Assembly (NCBI RefSeq): GCF_003611635.1
Contig: NZ_RAVZ01000004.1
Location: forward strand, 34,488 to 98,487
Source: Corallococcus terminator
Lineage (GTDB): Bacteria > Myxococcota > Myxococcia > Myxococcales > Myxococcaceae
Direction: 5' to 3'
DNA: 64,000 nt
In this document: piece by piece, positions 1 to 20,035 of the stretch
Layout: each line of letters starts with the position of its first letter
How positions within the stretch are numbered: the stretch's first letter is position 1
Notes under the pieces: generated by a model
The model's database searches: none
Seen by the model: the letters and a program-made list of their open reading frames with translations, nothing else
Told to the model about the DNA's origin: nothing
Program-made: the position numbers and the translations under genes

Positions 1-3000
1 GTTTCGACGCCAAAGTCGATGAGGCACGCCACCTCATCGACGCCCAAAGCCTTGAGCTGCTCAATGCGGGACAGACACGACTCGGGCGTACCGAACAGAC
101 CGATGTCGCGGATGAAGCGCTCCACCGCCTTGGACAGCAGGAAGTCCATGTCCTGCTGCGGCAGGCCCTCGAAGGACGTCGAGCCCGCGAGTTCGCCGAG
201 CGCCGCCTTCATCAGGTCCGCCGACCGCCGCAGGTACTCCGTGAGCGGGCCGGGCACCGTGCGCTGTACGAAGTCCTCGTCGTGCGCGACGAAGGTATGC
301 ATCATCAGCGTGACGTGGCCGGGGCCGGTGTGACCGGCCGCCGCCCACGCCTCACGGTAGAGGCGCAGGTTCTTCTCCAGTCCATTAAGGTCCTGCCCGA
401 GCAGGTGGGTCAGCAGGCCAGCCCCGCGCTCGCCTGCGAGCCGGTACGTCTCCGGGTTCCCCGCCGCAGTGAGGAAGTAGGGCAGTTCGGCCTGCACGGG
501 CCGGGGTAGCGTCCGCACCTGCGTCGCTTGGCCGGTGCCACCGACGAAGTCCAGCGTTTCTCCCCGCCACAGGCTGCGCACGGTGTCGATGCCCTCGATC
601 ATCAGCTGCCGACGCGCGGCGTAGTTCTGCGGCATGAGCGTGAAGTCGTCCGCGTGCCAGCCAGAGGCGAAGGAGAGCGCGACGCGACCCTGGGAAAGGT
701 TGTCGACGATGGCCCACTCCTCCGCCACGCGGATGGGATTGTGCAGCGGCAGCACGACGCTGCCCGCCCGGATGCCCACGCGCTTGGTGGCTGTAGCCAG
801 CGCCGCGCTCACCACCGAGGGATTGGGGTACAGGCCTCCGAAGTCATGGAAGTGCCTTTCCGGCGTCCACACCGCCAGGAAGTCGTTTTCGTCGGCGAAC
901 CGCGCGCCCTCCATCAGCAGCTCGTAGGAGCTGTCACCACCGGTGGCGCTCGCGAAGTAGAAGAGGCTGAAGTCGATGCCCCTGTCCCCCTGTTCGCTGA
1001 GCCTGGGTGCCGGACCGCGCGAGGACGTGGGTGCGAGCTGCAGGGGGCTCTGGAGCACCACCCGGAAGCCGCGAGCCAGCGTCCAGAACAGCTCCAACAC
1101 CGAGATGTCGAAGGAGATGCTGGTGACAGCCAGCCACGTCCCCGGCTCGCGACCGAGCCGCTCGTCCATGCCGGTGAAGAAGTTCGCCACGTTGCGGTGG
1201 GTGACCTCCGTGCCCTTGGGCCTCCCCGTGGAGCCCGAGGTGTAGAGGATGTACGCAAGGTGGTGGCCGCGAGCGCCCGAGGCGAGGTTGTGGCCGGGAG
1301 CCTGCTGGAGCGACACCCGCTCCGCGTCGAGCCAGACCCTGTTCACGCGCGCTCGCGACAGCAGGTGCTGCGCGCCGTCCCCCATGATGAGCACCCTGGC
1401 ACCTGAGTCCTCCAGCATGTGGGCCAAGCGCTCCTCGGGATAGGTGGGATCCAGCGGTACGTAGGCCCCTCCTGCCTTGAGGATCCCCATCAGCCCCACC
1501 ATCATGTCGATGGAGCGCTCCAGGCACAGCGCGACGAGCGTCTCGGGTCCCACGCCCAGCCCCCGCAGCCGGTGCGCGAGCTGATTGGCTCGCACGTTGA
1601 GCTGCGTGTATGTGAGCTGCTCCTGCCCGAAGATGAGCGCCACGGCGTCCGGGGTGCGCTCAACCTGGGCCTCGAACAACTCGTGGACGCACTGCTCGCG
1701 CGGGAAATCCACCGCCGTGTCGTTCCACTCCAGCAGCAGTTGGCGCTGCTCCTCCTCGCTCAGCAGCGAAACCTCCTGGATCCGCAGCGGGGGCAGCTCG
1801 CCGAGCGGGCGCGCGGGGTCGCCCTCGATGGCATCGAGGACCGCGCCGAAATAGCGCGCGTACCGTTCAACGGTCTCCCGCTTCCACAGCGCCGCGCAGT
1901 AGGCGATGCGGAGGTCCAGCGTGCCCCCGGCCTCGATGACCTCCAGGTTGAGATCATAGGGCGTCGCCCTGCGTGCGATCGGCACCTCACGGAGCGTGAG
2001 CCCGGGCAGTTTCACGGCCATGCGCTCCTCCGCGTGCTCGTAGGAGAACATGACGTCGAAGAAGGGGTTGTACCCGTGGCCACCCACCTTCAGGCGCTCA
2101 AGGATGACGCCCAGGGGGAAGTCCTGGTGCTCGTTGGCTTCAAGGCAGCGCCGCTTCACTTCGGCGAGCAGTTCGCTGAAGGTGGCGTTGGCGCCCACCG
2201 AGACACGCACGGGCAGCGCGTTGACGAACATGCCCACCGCATCCTCGAAACCGCCTCGCTGGCGTCCAAGCTGGGCCGTGCCGAGGGTGATGTCACGCTG
2301 TCCCGTGAGCCGTTGCAGCAGCGTGTGGCAGGCGGCGAAGAGCACCATGTAGACGGACGCGCCATACTCGCGGGCCCGTATGCGCAGCTGCCGCGAGGGA
2401 CGACGCAGGTGAATCTCTCCGCCCTCGAAGCGCTGCACCGCGGGCCTGGGGAAGTCGAGCCACAACTCCAGGCGCGGCACTTCGTTCGAGAACCGCTCGC
2501 GCCAGTAGCGCTCCTGCACAGCCGCCCCGGACCGCAGGTACTTCTGCTCCCAGGTGGCGTGCTCATGGCCCTGCCGCGCCACTGGACTCAGCGCCTCACC
2601 CATGTAGAGCGCGATGAACTCGCGCACCACGAGCGTGGTCGTGGTGCCATCCGCGGTGATGTGATGCATGTCGAAGGCCAGCACATACCTCTCCTCCTCC
2701 ACCCCCAGCAGCCCCACGCGAAGGAGCGGAGGGCTCGCCAGGTTGAAGGGACGGATGAACCGCCTCAGCCATCCGTCGATGTCCGTGCCCGTAGCGTGCT
2801 CGAGCTCCAGGCCCGCCGCCGGGTGGACACGCTGGACGAGCCGCCCGTCGTCGTCCATCACGAACGTGCTGCGCAGGGCCTCGTGTCGCTGGAGGATCTC
2901 CCGGAAGCACGCCTCCACGCGGGTCGCGTCCAGGGCGCCGCGAACCTCCCAGGCACCGTGGTTGTGGTAGGCCATCTCCCCGTCTGGGAACTGGCACTGG

Positions 3001-6000
3001 AAGTAGAGACCGCGCTGGATGAAGGACGTGGGGTGATCCACCGGCCCGCCCGCCAGTGCCGGAGGAGGCACCGACACCGGAAGGGCGTGCGGTGCGGGGC
3101 CGCTTCTGGAGGGACGAGGCCCGGGCGGAGGGGCGAACCCGGCCGCCATCATCTCGTCGATGCTCTCCGCCAGCGCGGCGCTGAAGCGGCGAATGTCCTC
3201 CTCCGTGTGAGCGGTGGAGAGAAAGAGGTTGCGCCCTTCCCACACGTAGACGCCCTTGCTCAACAGCCGATAGTAGAGGAGTTCCCAATCCCCCTTGAGT
3301 TCGAGGCGGAAGAGCGATCCGAAATGCACGACACGCACGGGAGCGCCCACACGCACGAAGTGCGCGTTGAGTTCGCTGGCAAGCGCGGCGGTCCTGTCAT
3401 TGAGCCGCCGCTGCAAGCTGGGGCCCTCGTCACGCAAGTGCCGCAGCACCGCGCGCGCCGCGGCCAGCGACAATGGATGGTGACAGAAGGTACCCGCGAC
3501 GAAGGTGTTCTGCACCTTGGGGCCCGAGTCATCCCCGAAGCGCCAGGCGCCGCCGTCCACGGCATCCATGAAGCGCCGCGCGCCGGCCACGATGCCAATG
3601 GGCAGTCCGCCGCCAATCACCTTGCCGTAGGTGGACAGGTCGGCGCGGATGCCGAAGTGAGCCTGCGCGCCCCCTGGCCCGGTACGGAAGCCGGTGATGA
3701 CCTCGTCGAAGATGAGCGCCACCCCAGCGTCGGCGGTGATGCCGCGCAGTTCCTCCAGGAAGCTCCGGGGCTGGTGGTCCGGGCGCCGGCTCTGCACGGG
3801 CTCCACCAGCACCGCCGCGATGTCCGTGGCATGCCGGCGGATGACCTCGAGCGAGGCCGGAGCGCCGTACTCCAACACGATGGTGTCGCCCGCCATGCCC
3901 CGGGTCGTCCCTGGCGCCAGCGGCAGGCCCCGCAGCGCGTCGTCGGCGTCGGAGACCGCCAGCACTCCATCGAAGGTGCCGTGGTACGAGCCCGCGAACG
4001 TCACCACCTTCGAGCGGCCTGTGACAGCGCGTGCCAGGCGCAGCGCCACCATCACCGCTTCGGTGCCGGTGTTGTAGAAGGCGACCCGCTCGACGCCGGT
4101 GGCCTCGGCGAGCATCATCGCCACCTCGCCCGGTAGCGGCGTCATGGGTCCAAGCGGCGCGCCTCGGTTCAGTTCCTCGGCCACGGCTTCGGCGACGAAG
4201 GCCGGGCGGTGCCCGAAGAGGAACACCCCGAAGCCCATCGTCATGTCGAGGTACTCGTTGCCGTCGACGTCCCAGACCTTGCTGCCCTCCGCGCGCGTGA
4301 CGTGGAGGGGATAGATCATCTCCTTCCAGGACGACCGGAACCCAGCCACCGCACGGTTGTTGGCCACCGTGGGCCGGGTTTCATCCGCCAGGCGCTTCGA
4401 GCCCGGCGTGAGCGTCGTGAAGTCACCGATGAGCGTCTTCAGGAACAAGCCCTGACGTGCGTCCAACTCCGGGTCGCGGTGCGTGTTGATTCGCCGGTAC
4501 GGCACGAATGCCTTCGGAGCTCCGGGCACTCCGGGCACGTCCACCGGCGCCGCCGTACCGGGTGTCGGCACGGGCCGCGGCTCTGTCTTCGGGGCGGGGG
4601 CACGGGGTCCCGTGGAGGACGCCTCGCCACCGACCTGCCGCAGCAGCGCGAGCTGGTCCGCGACGATGCGCTCCATCACCTCTCGCGAACCGCCCCCTCC
4701 CGTTCGTAGCAGTGTGAGTTGGTCCGCGACGATGCGCTCCAGCCCTCCTGACGAACCGACCCTGTCCTCCGCCAGTGGCAGGGGCTGGGCGGCCCGTCCC
4801 TCCGCGTCCGGCGTGAGGGTTGGAGTCTCTTGCGGAGTCGGCTCGGGCGGCATCATCTGGTCCAGGAACAAGGCCATCTTCCTGACGGTCGATACCTCTG
4901 CCTCGAAGGCATTGATGGGAATGAGCACACCGAAGCGCCGCTCGATGACCTTGCGCAAACTGAACAGCGCCAGCGAGTCCACCCCGAGCTGGAACAGGTC
5001 GTGGTCTGCGGAGAACTCGCCGGATGAATCGCCCATGAAGCCGCGGATCAGCTCGCTCAGCTCCGTGAGCAGGGTGGCCTCGCGGGCAGGGGCCGGCGAG
5101 GGCGCGTTGCCGCGGACCGCGGTGGGTTCCCGCTGAGGCAGCAGCGCGGGCGGAGGGACCGTGGAGGAATGGGAAGCCGGTGCCTGCGTCAGCGTGGGCG
5201 GGGAGACCTCAAGCCAGTAACGCTCCCGTTGCCAGGGATAGTTCGGCAATGAAACCCGCCGCCCTCCAGCGCCAAGGACGCCCGCCCAGTCCACCTGGAA
5301 TCCGGCGCACCACAGAGCACCCAATGCGTCCAGCATGCTCGCCGCCTCGTCGCGACCAGTGCGCAGCGAAGCAACCAAGGCGAGCTGCTCTTGGGGCAGG
5401 CTGGCGGTCACCAGACCGAGCAGCGTCGGCTTCGGGCCCAGCTCGACGAACGTCGTCGCTCCAGCCTCGCGCAGGGCCCTCACCCCGTCAGCCATCCGCA
5501 CCGTTGTGTGCACGTGGCGCACCCAGTAGCCGGGCTCCCGCGCCTCTTCCGTGATCAGCCTGCCACTGACGTTGCTGACCAGCGGAAGGGAGGGGCTCTG
5601 GTAGGTGATCGATTCGGCCACGCGCCGGAAGGCGTCCAGCATCGGCGCCATGAGGGGCGAGTGGAAGGCATGCGACACGCGAAGCCGCTTGGTTTTCACT
5701 CCACGGGCGGCGAAGCCCCCGGCGAGCTCCTGCACAAGCTCTTCATCGCCGGAGATCACCACCTGCTCCGGCCCGTTGACTGCTGCGATGGATACCTTCC
5801 CCGCCTGGGGCGCCAGCGCGGGGGCCACTTCGCCCTCCGACGCGGCGATCGACACCATGGCGCCGCCAGAGGGCAGTGCCTGCATCAGTCGTCCGCGCGC
5901 GCCCACCAGCCGCACCGCGTCCTCCAGCGAGAAGACGCCCGCCACACAAGCGGCCACGAGTTCGCCCAGACTGTGGCCCGCGACCAGTTCCGGCACCACG

Positions 6001-7933
6001 CACCACGAACGCCACAGCGCTGCGAGCGCGTACTCCAGCGAGAACAGCGAGGCCTGGGTGTACACCGTCTGATCCAGCAGCGCTGCATGGGCGCTGCCTG
6101 GCGCTGCCCACATCACTTCGCGGAGTGGCTGCTCAAGCTCCTTGTCGAAGAGCGCGAAGCAGCGCTCGAGCGCCTCGCGGAACACCGGCCACGTTTCGGA
6201 GAGGCCCCGGCCCATGGCCGTCACCTGCGACCCCTGCCCGGTGAAGAGGAAGGCCAGCTTGCCACTCCGAGACGCGCTCGTGTCACGAGACACGCCCTGG
6301 GGTTTCTGTCCCCGTGCCACCGCCACCAGCGTCGCCCTCAGCGCCTCGCGCGAGGTGGCCGTCACGGCCAAGCGGTGCTCCATGGGACCGCGCGTCGTCG
6401 CCAGGCTGAAGGCCAGATCTCCGAGGCCGACCTCCGGCTGGGTCTCCAGGTACTGGCCCAGCCGCGCGGCCACCGCCTCCAGCGCCTTCGGACTCCGGGC
6501 CGACAGCACCATCAACTCCGCCCCCCGCGGCGGCGCAGCGATTGCGGGCTCCACCAGGGGAGCCTCCTCCAGCACCACGTGTGCGTTGGTGCCGCTCAAG
6601 CCGAAGGAGCTCACGCCCGCCATACGCGGCCGGTCCGTCCGAGGCCAGGCCAGTGGCTCGGTGGCCAGGATGAGCGCGCTGCCCTCCAACTCGATATGCG
6701 CGTTGAGCCTGCGAAAGTGGAGATTCTTCGGGATGCGACCGTGCTCGAGCGCGAGCACCGCCTTGATGAGGCCAGCGATGCCCGCCGCCGCTTCCAAGTG
6801 TCCGATGTTGCTCTTCAGTGCACCCAACACACAGCGTGAGCCATCGGGCCGCATGCCCCCCAACACGTCCCGGAGTGCCTGGACCTCGATGGGATCGCCC
6901 AGCGAGGTGCCCGTTCCGTGGGTTTCGACGTAGCCAATGGCGTCTGCTTCGACGCGTGCGTCGCGCAGCGCATCACGCAGCAGCGCCTGCTGGGCAAGGA
7001 CATTGGGCGCCGTGAGTCCCGTCGAGCGACCATCCTGGTTGATGGCCGAGCCGCGGATGATCGCCCAGATGCGGTTGCCATCCCGCCGCGCGTCACTCAG
7101 GCGCTTGAGAACGACCAGGCCACACCCCTCTCCCCGGACGAAGCCGTTGGCCGAGGCATCAAAGGTACGGCAGCGCCCGTCGGGAGAGAGGGCCTGGGTG
7201 CGCGCCAGCCCCTCCATCAGTACGGGAGAGAGAATCATGTTCACCCCGCCCACCAGCGCCAGGTCGCTCTCACCCGAGCGCAGGCTACGGCAGGCCAGAT
7301 GCACGGCCACCAGCGATGACGAGCACGCGGTGTCGATGGTCAAGCAGGGCCCCTGCAGCCCCAGCGCATAGGAGAGCCGCCCGGCGGCGATGCTGAGCAG
7401 GTTGCCCGTGGTGCTGTAGGCGTCCTGCTCCTCGTTCGGCTGGCGCGTGACGCTGTCCGAGTAGTCCTTGGAGCAAGCGCCGACAAACACCCCGGTGCGA
7501 CTGCTGGAGAGTGCACCCGGCGGGATGCCGGCGTCCTCCAGCGCCTCCCAAGCCACCTCCAGCAGCAGTCGGTGCTGGGGATCCAGCGAGCGCGCCTCGC
7601 GGGGCGGAACGCCAAAGAAGGCCGCATCGAAGCCGTCCACGGGCTCCGTGAGCAACCCCGCCCAGCGCGGCACGCCCGCACCCGGCTGGCTGCCCACCAA
7701 CGCCCAGCGAGGCTCAAGCGGCTGGACCGCGTCCCGGCCCGCATCGAGCAGTTCCCAGAACGTCCTGGGGGCGTCGGCGCCGCCGGGTAAGCGGCAGCCC
7801 ATCCCGACGATGGCAAGTGGCTCATGCTGCTGCTGCTCCACCTGTTCGAGGGACGCGAGCCGCTCCTCCAGCCGCCGGATGACGACGGCGGCCTTCTTCA
7901 ATCGCTCCTGTTGTGCGCCAGTGCTGGGAGCAT

Positions 7934-7937
<4 letters not shown>
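1..7937 (-). CDS. Hybrid PKS-NRPS: KS-AT-ACP-aminotransferase-C-A(split by luciferase-like monooxygenase), 3' end outside window
   Basis: The frame is open for 2645 codons and still open at the left edge. The start ATG overlaps the stop of the upstream PKS gene (ATGA). Residues 1-35 form a charged, coiled-coil-like docking segment. KS is about 36-460 with Cys205, His340 and His380. AT is about 560-840 with Ser656 in GHSLGE and HAFH near 755, a malonyl-type signature. The ACP has Ser988 in DSL. A class III PLP aminotransferase spans about 1190-1600, with Lys1439 in [11 protein letters not shown] domain spans about 1625-2060 with HHITADG near 1758. An A domain starts near 2110, with A3 YTSGSTG near 2231 and A4 FDIS near 2275, and is then interrupted from about 2319 by a bacterial-luciferase-like domain (GIDFSLFYF to CLIDFGVE). 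The KS-AT-ACP-AMT-C order matches beta-amino acid modules such as those of iturin or microcystin synthetases. By inference it adds malonyl, transaminates the beta-ketone and passes the amine to an NRPS step. Confidence 0.93.
4653..4741 (-). repeat. Tandem duplication in the ACP-aminotransferase linker of the PKS-NRPS
   Basis: Two near-identical 22-23 bp stretches at 4653-4675 and 4719-4741, 66 bp (22 codons) apart and in frame, encode the peptide ERIVADQL[TA]LLR twice. They lie in the proline- and glycine-rich linker between the ACP and the aminotransferase. A single helix of this type is common in front of such aminotransferase domains; the duplication is directly visible, its effect is not known. 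Confidence 0.8.
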
Positions 7938-16957
<9,020 letters not shown>

Positions 16958-16970
16958 CTCGATGTGCTCC

Positions 16971-17774
16971 TCACCGGGCAACCTTTTCATCCAGCCAAGC
17001 CGCGATGTCTGCAATCACCCGTTCAGTCCCAGGCTCATCGACAATCCAATGGGCATGGTGGGCATACTCCAGGTACTTTCCAATCTGCCTGTATTTGTCT
17101 GCCACCAACCGCTGTGTCTCGATAGGGATGACCCGGTCCCTCGCCGCTCCGATCGTCAAGACAGGCACCTCGATGCGCGCCTCGTCGACGTACCCGGTCC
17201 GCTGGGGATCCCGGGCACGGTAGAACAGGTCCTGGTAGACGAGGCCCGAGTCGTAGCAGGTCCCTTCATAGAGACGCGCATGCCGAGCGCGCGGAACACA
17301 GTTCAACATCCCCCAGCTGAATCCTGCCTTCCAGAAGCGGTGTGCACGTGCCTCGGGCCTTAAGCTATAAAGGATGTTGGCAAAGATGAACCGAGGGGCC
17401 AGCGTCGCCTTGCGCGGGAGGCCCGAGGGCGCGGTGGATGCCAACAGCACCACCGCGCGGGTCATGCCTCGCTCCGCGAGCTTCTGCGCCAGGAGCCCCC
17501 CCATGGAGTGTCCGAAGACAATCGGCAACCGCCCCGTCTCCGCCCTGAGCCGGCGCGCCTCCAAGTCCATATCGTCCACATAGTCGGCCAGCCTTACCCC
17601 TAAGAGCTCAGCGGGCGGAGCACTGCCCAACCGAAGGTGGGGCCGCAGCGTCGGCGTTTCCACGCGCCAACCGACTTCCCGGAAGTGACCGGCCATGCGG
17701 CTCCATACCTCTCCCGTGCACCCCACCCCATGAACCATCAAGATGGCGCCCCTGGCACCCGAACGCTCTGTCAT
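16971..17774 (-). CDS. Alpha/beta-hydrolase of the PKS-NRPS operon
   Basis: 267 residues from an ATG preceded by GAGGTG at 6 nt; an in-frame extension to 17834 is open but has no clear ribosome site. The alpha/beta-hydrolase fold is shown by the oxyanion region MVHGVG, the nucleophile elbow GHSMGG, an acid in AARDRVIP and a late His in AHHAHWIVDEPG. It has no signal peptide, so it is probably cytoplasmic. It is the first gene of the leftward operon and its stop codon overlaps the Shine-Dalgarno of the PKS gene. It could be a type II thioesterase for stalled chains, although it lacks the look of the RifR/GrsT family, or a carboxyl-ester hydrolase comparable in role to BioH, removing a methyl ester installed by the neighbouring methyltransferase. 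The family assignment is firm; the substrate is inferred. Confidence 0.88.
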   Translation of the reverse strand: MTERSGARGAILMVHGVGCTGEVWSRMAGHFREVGWRVETPTLRPHLRLGSAPPAELLGVRLADYVDDMDLEARRLRAETGRLPIVFGHSMGGLLAQKLAERGMTRAVVLLASTAPSGLPRKATLAPRFIFANILYSLRPEARAHRFWKAGFSWGMLNCVPRARHARLYEGTCYDSGLVYQDLFYRARDPQRTGYVDEARIEVPVLTIGAARDRVIPIETQRLVADKYRQIGKYLEYAHHAHWIVDEPGTERVIADIAAWLDEKVAR

Positions 17775-17968
17775 TCTTGACACCTCAACGCCAAAACCCA
17801 ACGCCAAAGCCCAACGCCCCCGCCGCCAGCGCAATTCTTGGCAAATCCACTACGAGCTTGGGAGTCAATATGCAATAGGCAACAGGCAACACAGCATTCA
17901 AAACCGCAATAGCGGAATTTTACTTAATCCTTTGACTACCCAGACAACCTCCTTCCAGACAACCGCCT
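17775..17968. promoter_or_regulatory. AT-rich upstream region of the biosynthetic operon
   Basis: This stretch, especially about 17835-17945, is far richer in A and T than anything else in the window and contains short direct repeats of the type GGCAACA. It lies immediately upstream of the leftward hydrolase-PKS-NRPS operon, so the promoter is expected here. I could not pick convincing -35 and -10 boxes with normal spacing. No gene is seen. Confidence 0.35.
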
Positions 17969-17974
17969 TATGGG

Positions 17975-18415
17975 GTGGCCTCCCCTGCGTCAGGCAGATG
18001 TGAAGAAGCATCGGAAGCAGGGCGAGGACGGCGGAGCGCGGTCACCTCTCCGCGAAGCGGAAGAAGGAGGCCGTGCTCCGACAGGGGAACCGCAAGGCGC
18101 GGGCTCGGTACCGTCTGCAGGGCGTGCGCACATCGAAGGTCCGCTGCCTGCGGCTGATGCACCATGCGGGGCTGCTGGCGCCAAGCCAAGCCCGACGCGT
18201 GCTGGGGACTCGCTTCGAAGCCCCCAAGCCCATTCTTCAGGGCGTCAAGGCCCGCTTCGGTGCGTACGACTGACGGTGTCGCCCCGGGCCTGGCCATCCG
18301 CCACGCCAACGGCAGCCAGTACACCTCCGACGCCTTCCAGCCTGAACGACCTTGCCTCGGGCGGCAGGCGGACTCCCGGGTGAAGTCGCTTGCCTCGGCG
18401 CCTGCCTGCGGCTAA
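17975..18415 (+). pseudogene. Decayed IS3-family transposase (OrfB) remnant
   Basis: Two fragments in different reading frames resemble IS3-type OrfB. Around 18080-18220 the conceptual peptide contains GVRTSKVRCLRLMHHAGLLA, the conserved N-terminal region of these transposases. Around 18290-18345 it contains IRHANGSQYTSDAFQ, the central motif of the DDE integrase core. The sequence normally between them is missing and the frame changes, so this is an internally deleted, inactive copy. It separates the biosynthetic operon from asnS and marks past transposition at the cluster edge. Confidence 0.75.
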
Positions 18416-18448
18416 GGGCGCTGTGGGTTTGCGAAGGGAGCGAAAGGC

Positions 18449-19849
18449 ATGCAGGTCATTAGTGTAAAGAAGGCGCTGGATGGGTCCATCGGACCGGACG
18501 CCAAGGTCGAGGTGCGCGGCTGGGTGCGTACCCGTCGCGATTCGAAGGCAGGACTCAGCTTCATCCATCTGAGCGACGGCTCGTGCTTCGCGCCCATCCA
18601 GGTGGTGGCCTCCAGCAACCTGCCCAACTACACCCATGAGGTACTGCACCTGACAGCAGGCTGCTCGGTGGTGTGCCGCGGCACGTTGGTGCCATCGCAG
18701 GGCAAGGGCCAGTCCTTCGAGGTGCAGGCCGACGAGGTGCAGGTCTTGGGCTTTGTGGAGGATCCAGACACCTACCCCATCCAACCCAAGCAGCACTCGC
18801 TCGAGTTTCTGCGGGAAGTGGCCCACCTGCGCGTGCGCACCAATACCTTCGGGGCCGTCGCGCGCGTTCGTCATGTCGCTGCCCAAGCCATCCATCAGTT
18901 CTTCAACGCGGAGGGCTTCTTCTGGGTCAGCACTCCCCTCATCACCACCAGTGATGCCGAAGGAGGCGGACAGATGTTCCGCGTCTCCACGCTGGACGCT
19001 GTCAATCCAACGCGGACCGACAGTGGGAAGATTGACTGGAGCAAGGACTTCTTCGGCAAGGAGGCCTTCCTCACCGTTTCCGGTCAGCTCAATGTCGAGG
19101 CCTACTGCCTCGCACTGTCCAAGGTCTACACCTTCGGCCCGGCCTTCCGCGCGGAGAACTCCAACACCACGCGCCACTTGGCAGAGTTCTGGATGATCGA
19201 GCCGGAGATTGCATTTGCCAACCTTGACGAAGACGCGGCGCTGGCCGAGCGCTTCCTCAAGTACGTCTTCAAGGCAGTGCTCACCGAGTGTGGCCCCGAA
19301 CTGGCCTTTTTCGAGGAGCGCCAGCAACAGGGTGGCATTGCTCGCCTGGAGAGCTTCCTGAACACCAGCTTTGAGCGGCTGGAATATACCGAGGCCATCG
19401 AGATCCTGAAGAAGGCGCCCCGCAAGTTCGAGTACGCGCCGGAGTGGGGCAATGACTTGCAGACCGAGCACGAACGCTACCTGACCGAGGAGTACGTGGG
19501 GCGCCCCGTGGTGGTCGTCAACTACCCGGAGAAGGTCAAGTCCTTCTACATGCGCCTCAATGACGATGGGAAGACGGTCGCCGCCATGGACGTGCTCGCC
19601 CCGGGCATCGGCGAAATCATCGGCGGCAGCCAGCGCGAGGAGCGGCTGGACGTCTTCGATAGACGCCTTCATCAGTTCGGCCTCAAGCCCGAGCACTATC
19701 ATTGGTACCGGGATCTGCGGCGCTACGGCACGGTGCCGCATTCGGGCTTCGGACTGGGCTTCGAGCGGCTCATCGTCTATATGTGCGGATTGCAGAACAT
19801 CCGCGACGCCATTCCCTACCCGCGCGTCCCGGGTTGGGCACTCTTCTGA
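18449..19849 (+). CDS. asnS: Asparaginyl-tRNA synthetase
   Basis: 466 residues, the usual bacterial AsnRS length. The start is supported by AAGGGAG 8 nt upstream. Residues 18-100 form the N-terminal OB-fold anticodon-binding domain ([14 protein letters not shown]). Class II motif 2 appears as [21 protein letters not shown] and motif 3 as [13 protein letters not shown], with GDG-type spacing typical of AsnRS rather than AspRS. It charges tRNA-Asn in the cytoplasm. It appears complete and functional, but its setting is odd: alone, between an IS3 remnant and an IS701-type element, less than 1 kb upstream of a PKS-NRPS operon. It could be the sole housekeeping gene or a second, drug-tolerant copy giving self-resistance; the window cannot distinguish these. 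Confidence 0.96.
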   Translation: MQVISVKKALDGSIGPDAKVEVRGWVRTRRDSKAGLSFIHLSDGSCFAPIQVVASSNLPNYTHEVLHLTAGCSVVCRGTLVPSQGKGQSFEVQADEVQVLGFVEDPDTYPIQPKQHSLEFLREVAHLRVRTNTFGAVARVRHVAAQAIHQFFNAEGFFWVSTPLITTSDAEGGGQMFRVSTLDAVNPTRTDSGKIDWSKDFFGKEAFLTVSGQLNVEAYCLALSKVYTFGPAFRAENSNTTRHLAEFWMIEPEIAFANLDEDAALAERFLKYVFKAVLTECGPELAFFEERQQQGGIARLESFLNTSFERLEYTEAIEILKKAPRKFEYAPEWGNDLQTEHERYLTEEYVGRPVVVVNYPEKVKSFYMRLNDDGKTVAAMDVLAPGIGEIIGGSQREERLDVFDRRLHQFGLKPEHYHWYRDLRRYGTVPHSGFGLGFERLIVYMCGLQNIRDAIPYPRVPGWALF

Positions 19850-19866
19850 GCGGAACTGCGTTCCGC
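19850..19866 (+). terminator. Perfect hairpin directly after asnS
   Basis: A 7-bp perfect stem (GCGGAAC, loop TGC, GTTCCGC) begins at the base after the asnS stop codon. There is no T-tract after it, so termination is plausible but unproven. Confidence 0.4.
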
Positions 19867-20035
19867 CCGGTGGCTACCCGAAGGCCGGTCGCGGCATCGC
19901 TTCGTCAAAGCGCGTGTCATGTCGATTGAGCGACTCACCAGCGCGGCCGTCACCACCACGAGCGCTGCAAGTTCCCCAAGGGCATGGCAGAACTCAAGAC
20001 GCTGATGGACTGACTCAGCGCATGGGAGAGGCCCC
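19867..20035. other. Short non-coding stretch between asnS and the IS701-type element
   Basis: No convincing gene. One frame contains a peptide ending KFPKGMAELKTLMD and a stop, which may be a remnant of another mobile element, but I cannot place it in a family. Confidence 0.3.

Noticed and set aside
1419..4136. A 905-codon open frame on the plus strand
   Set aside because: It lies opposite the aminotransferase, C and A domains, reads as His/Arg/Gln-rich low-complexity sequence and results from GC-rich third positions of the real minus-strand gene.
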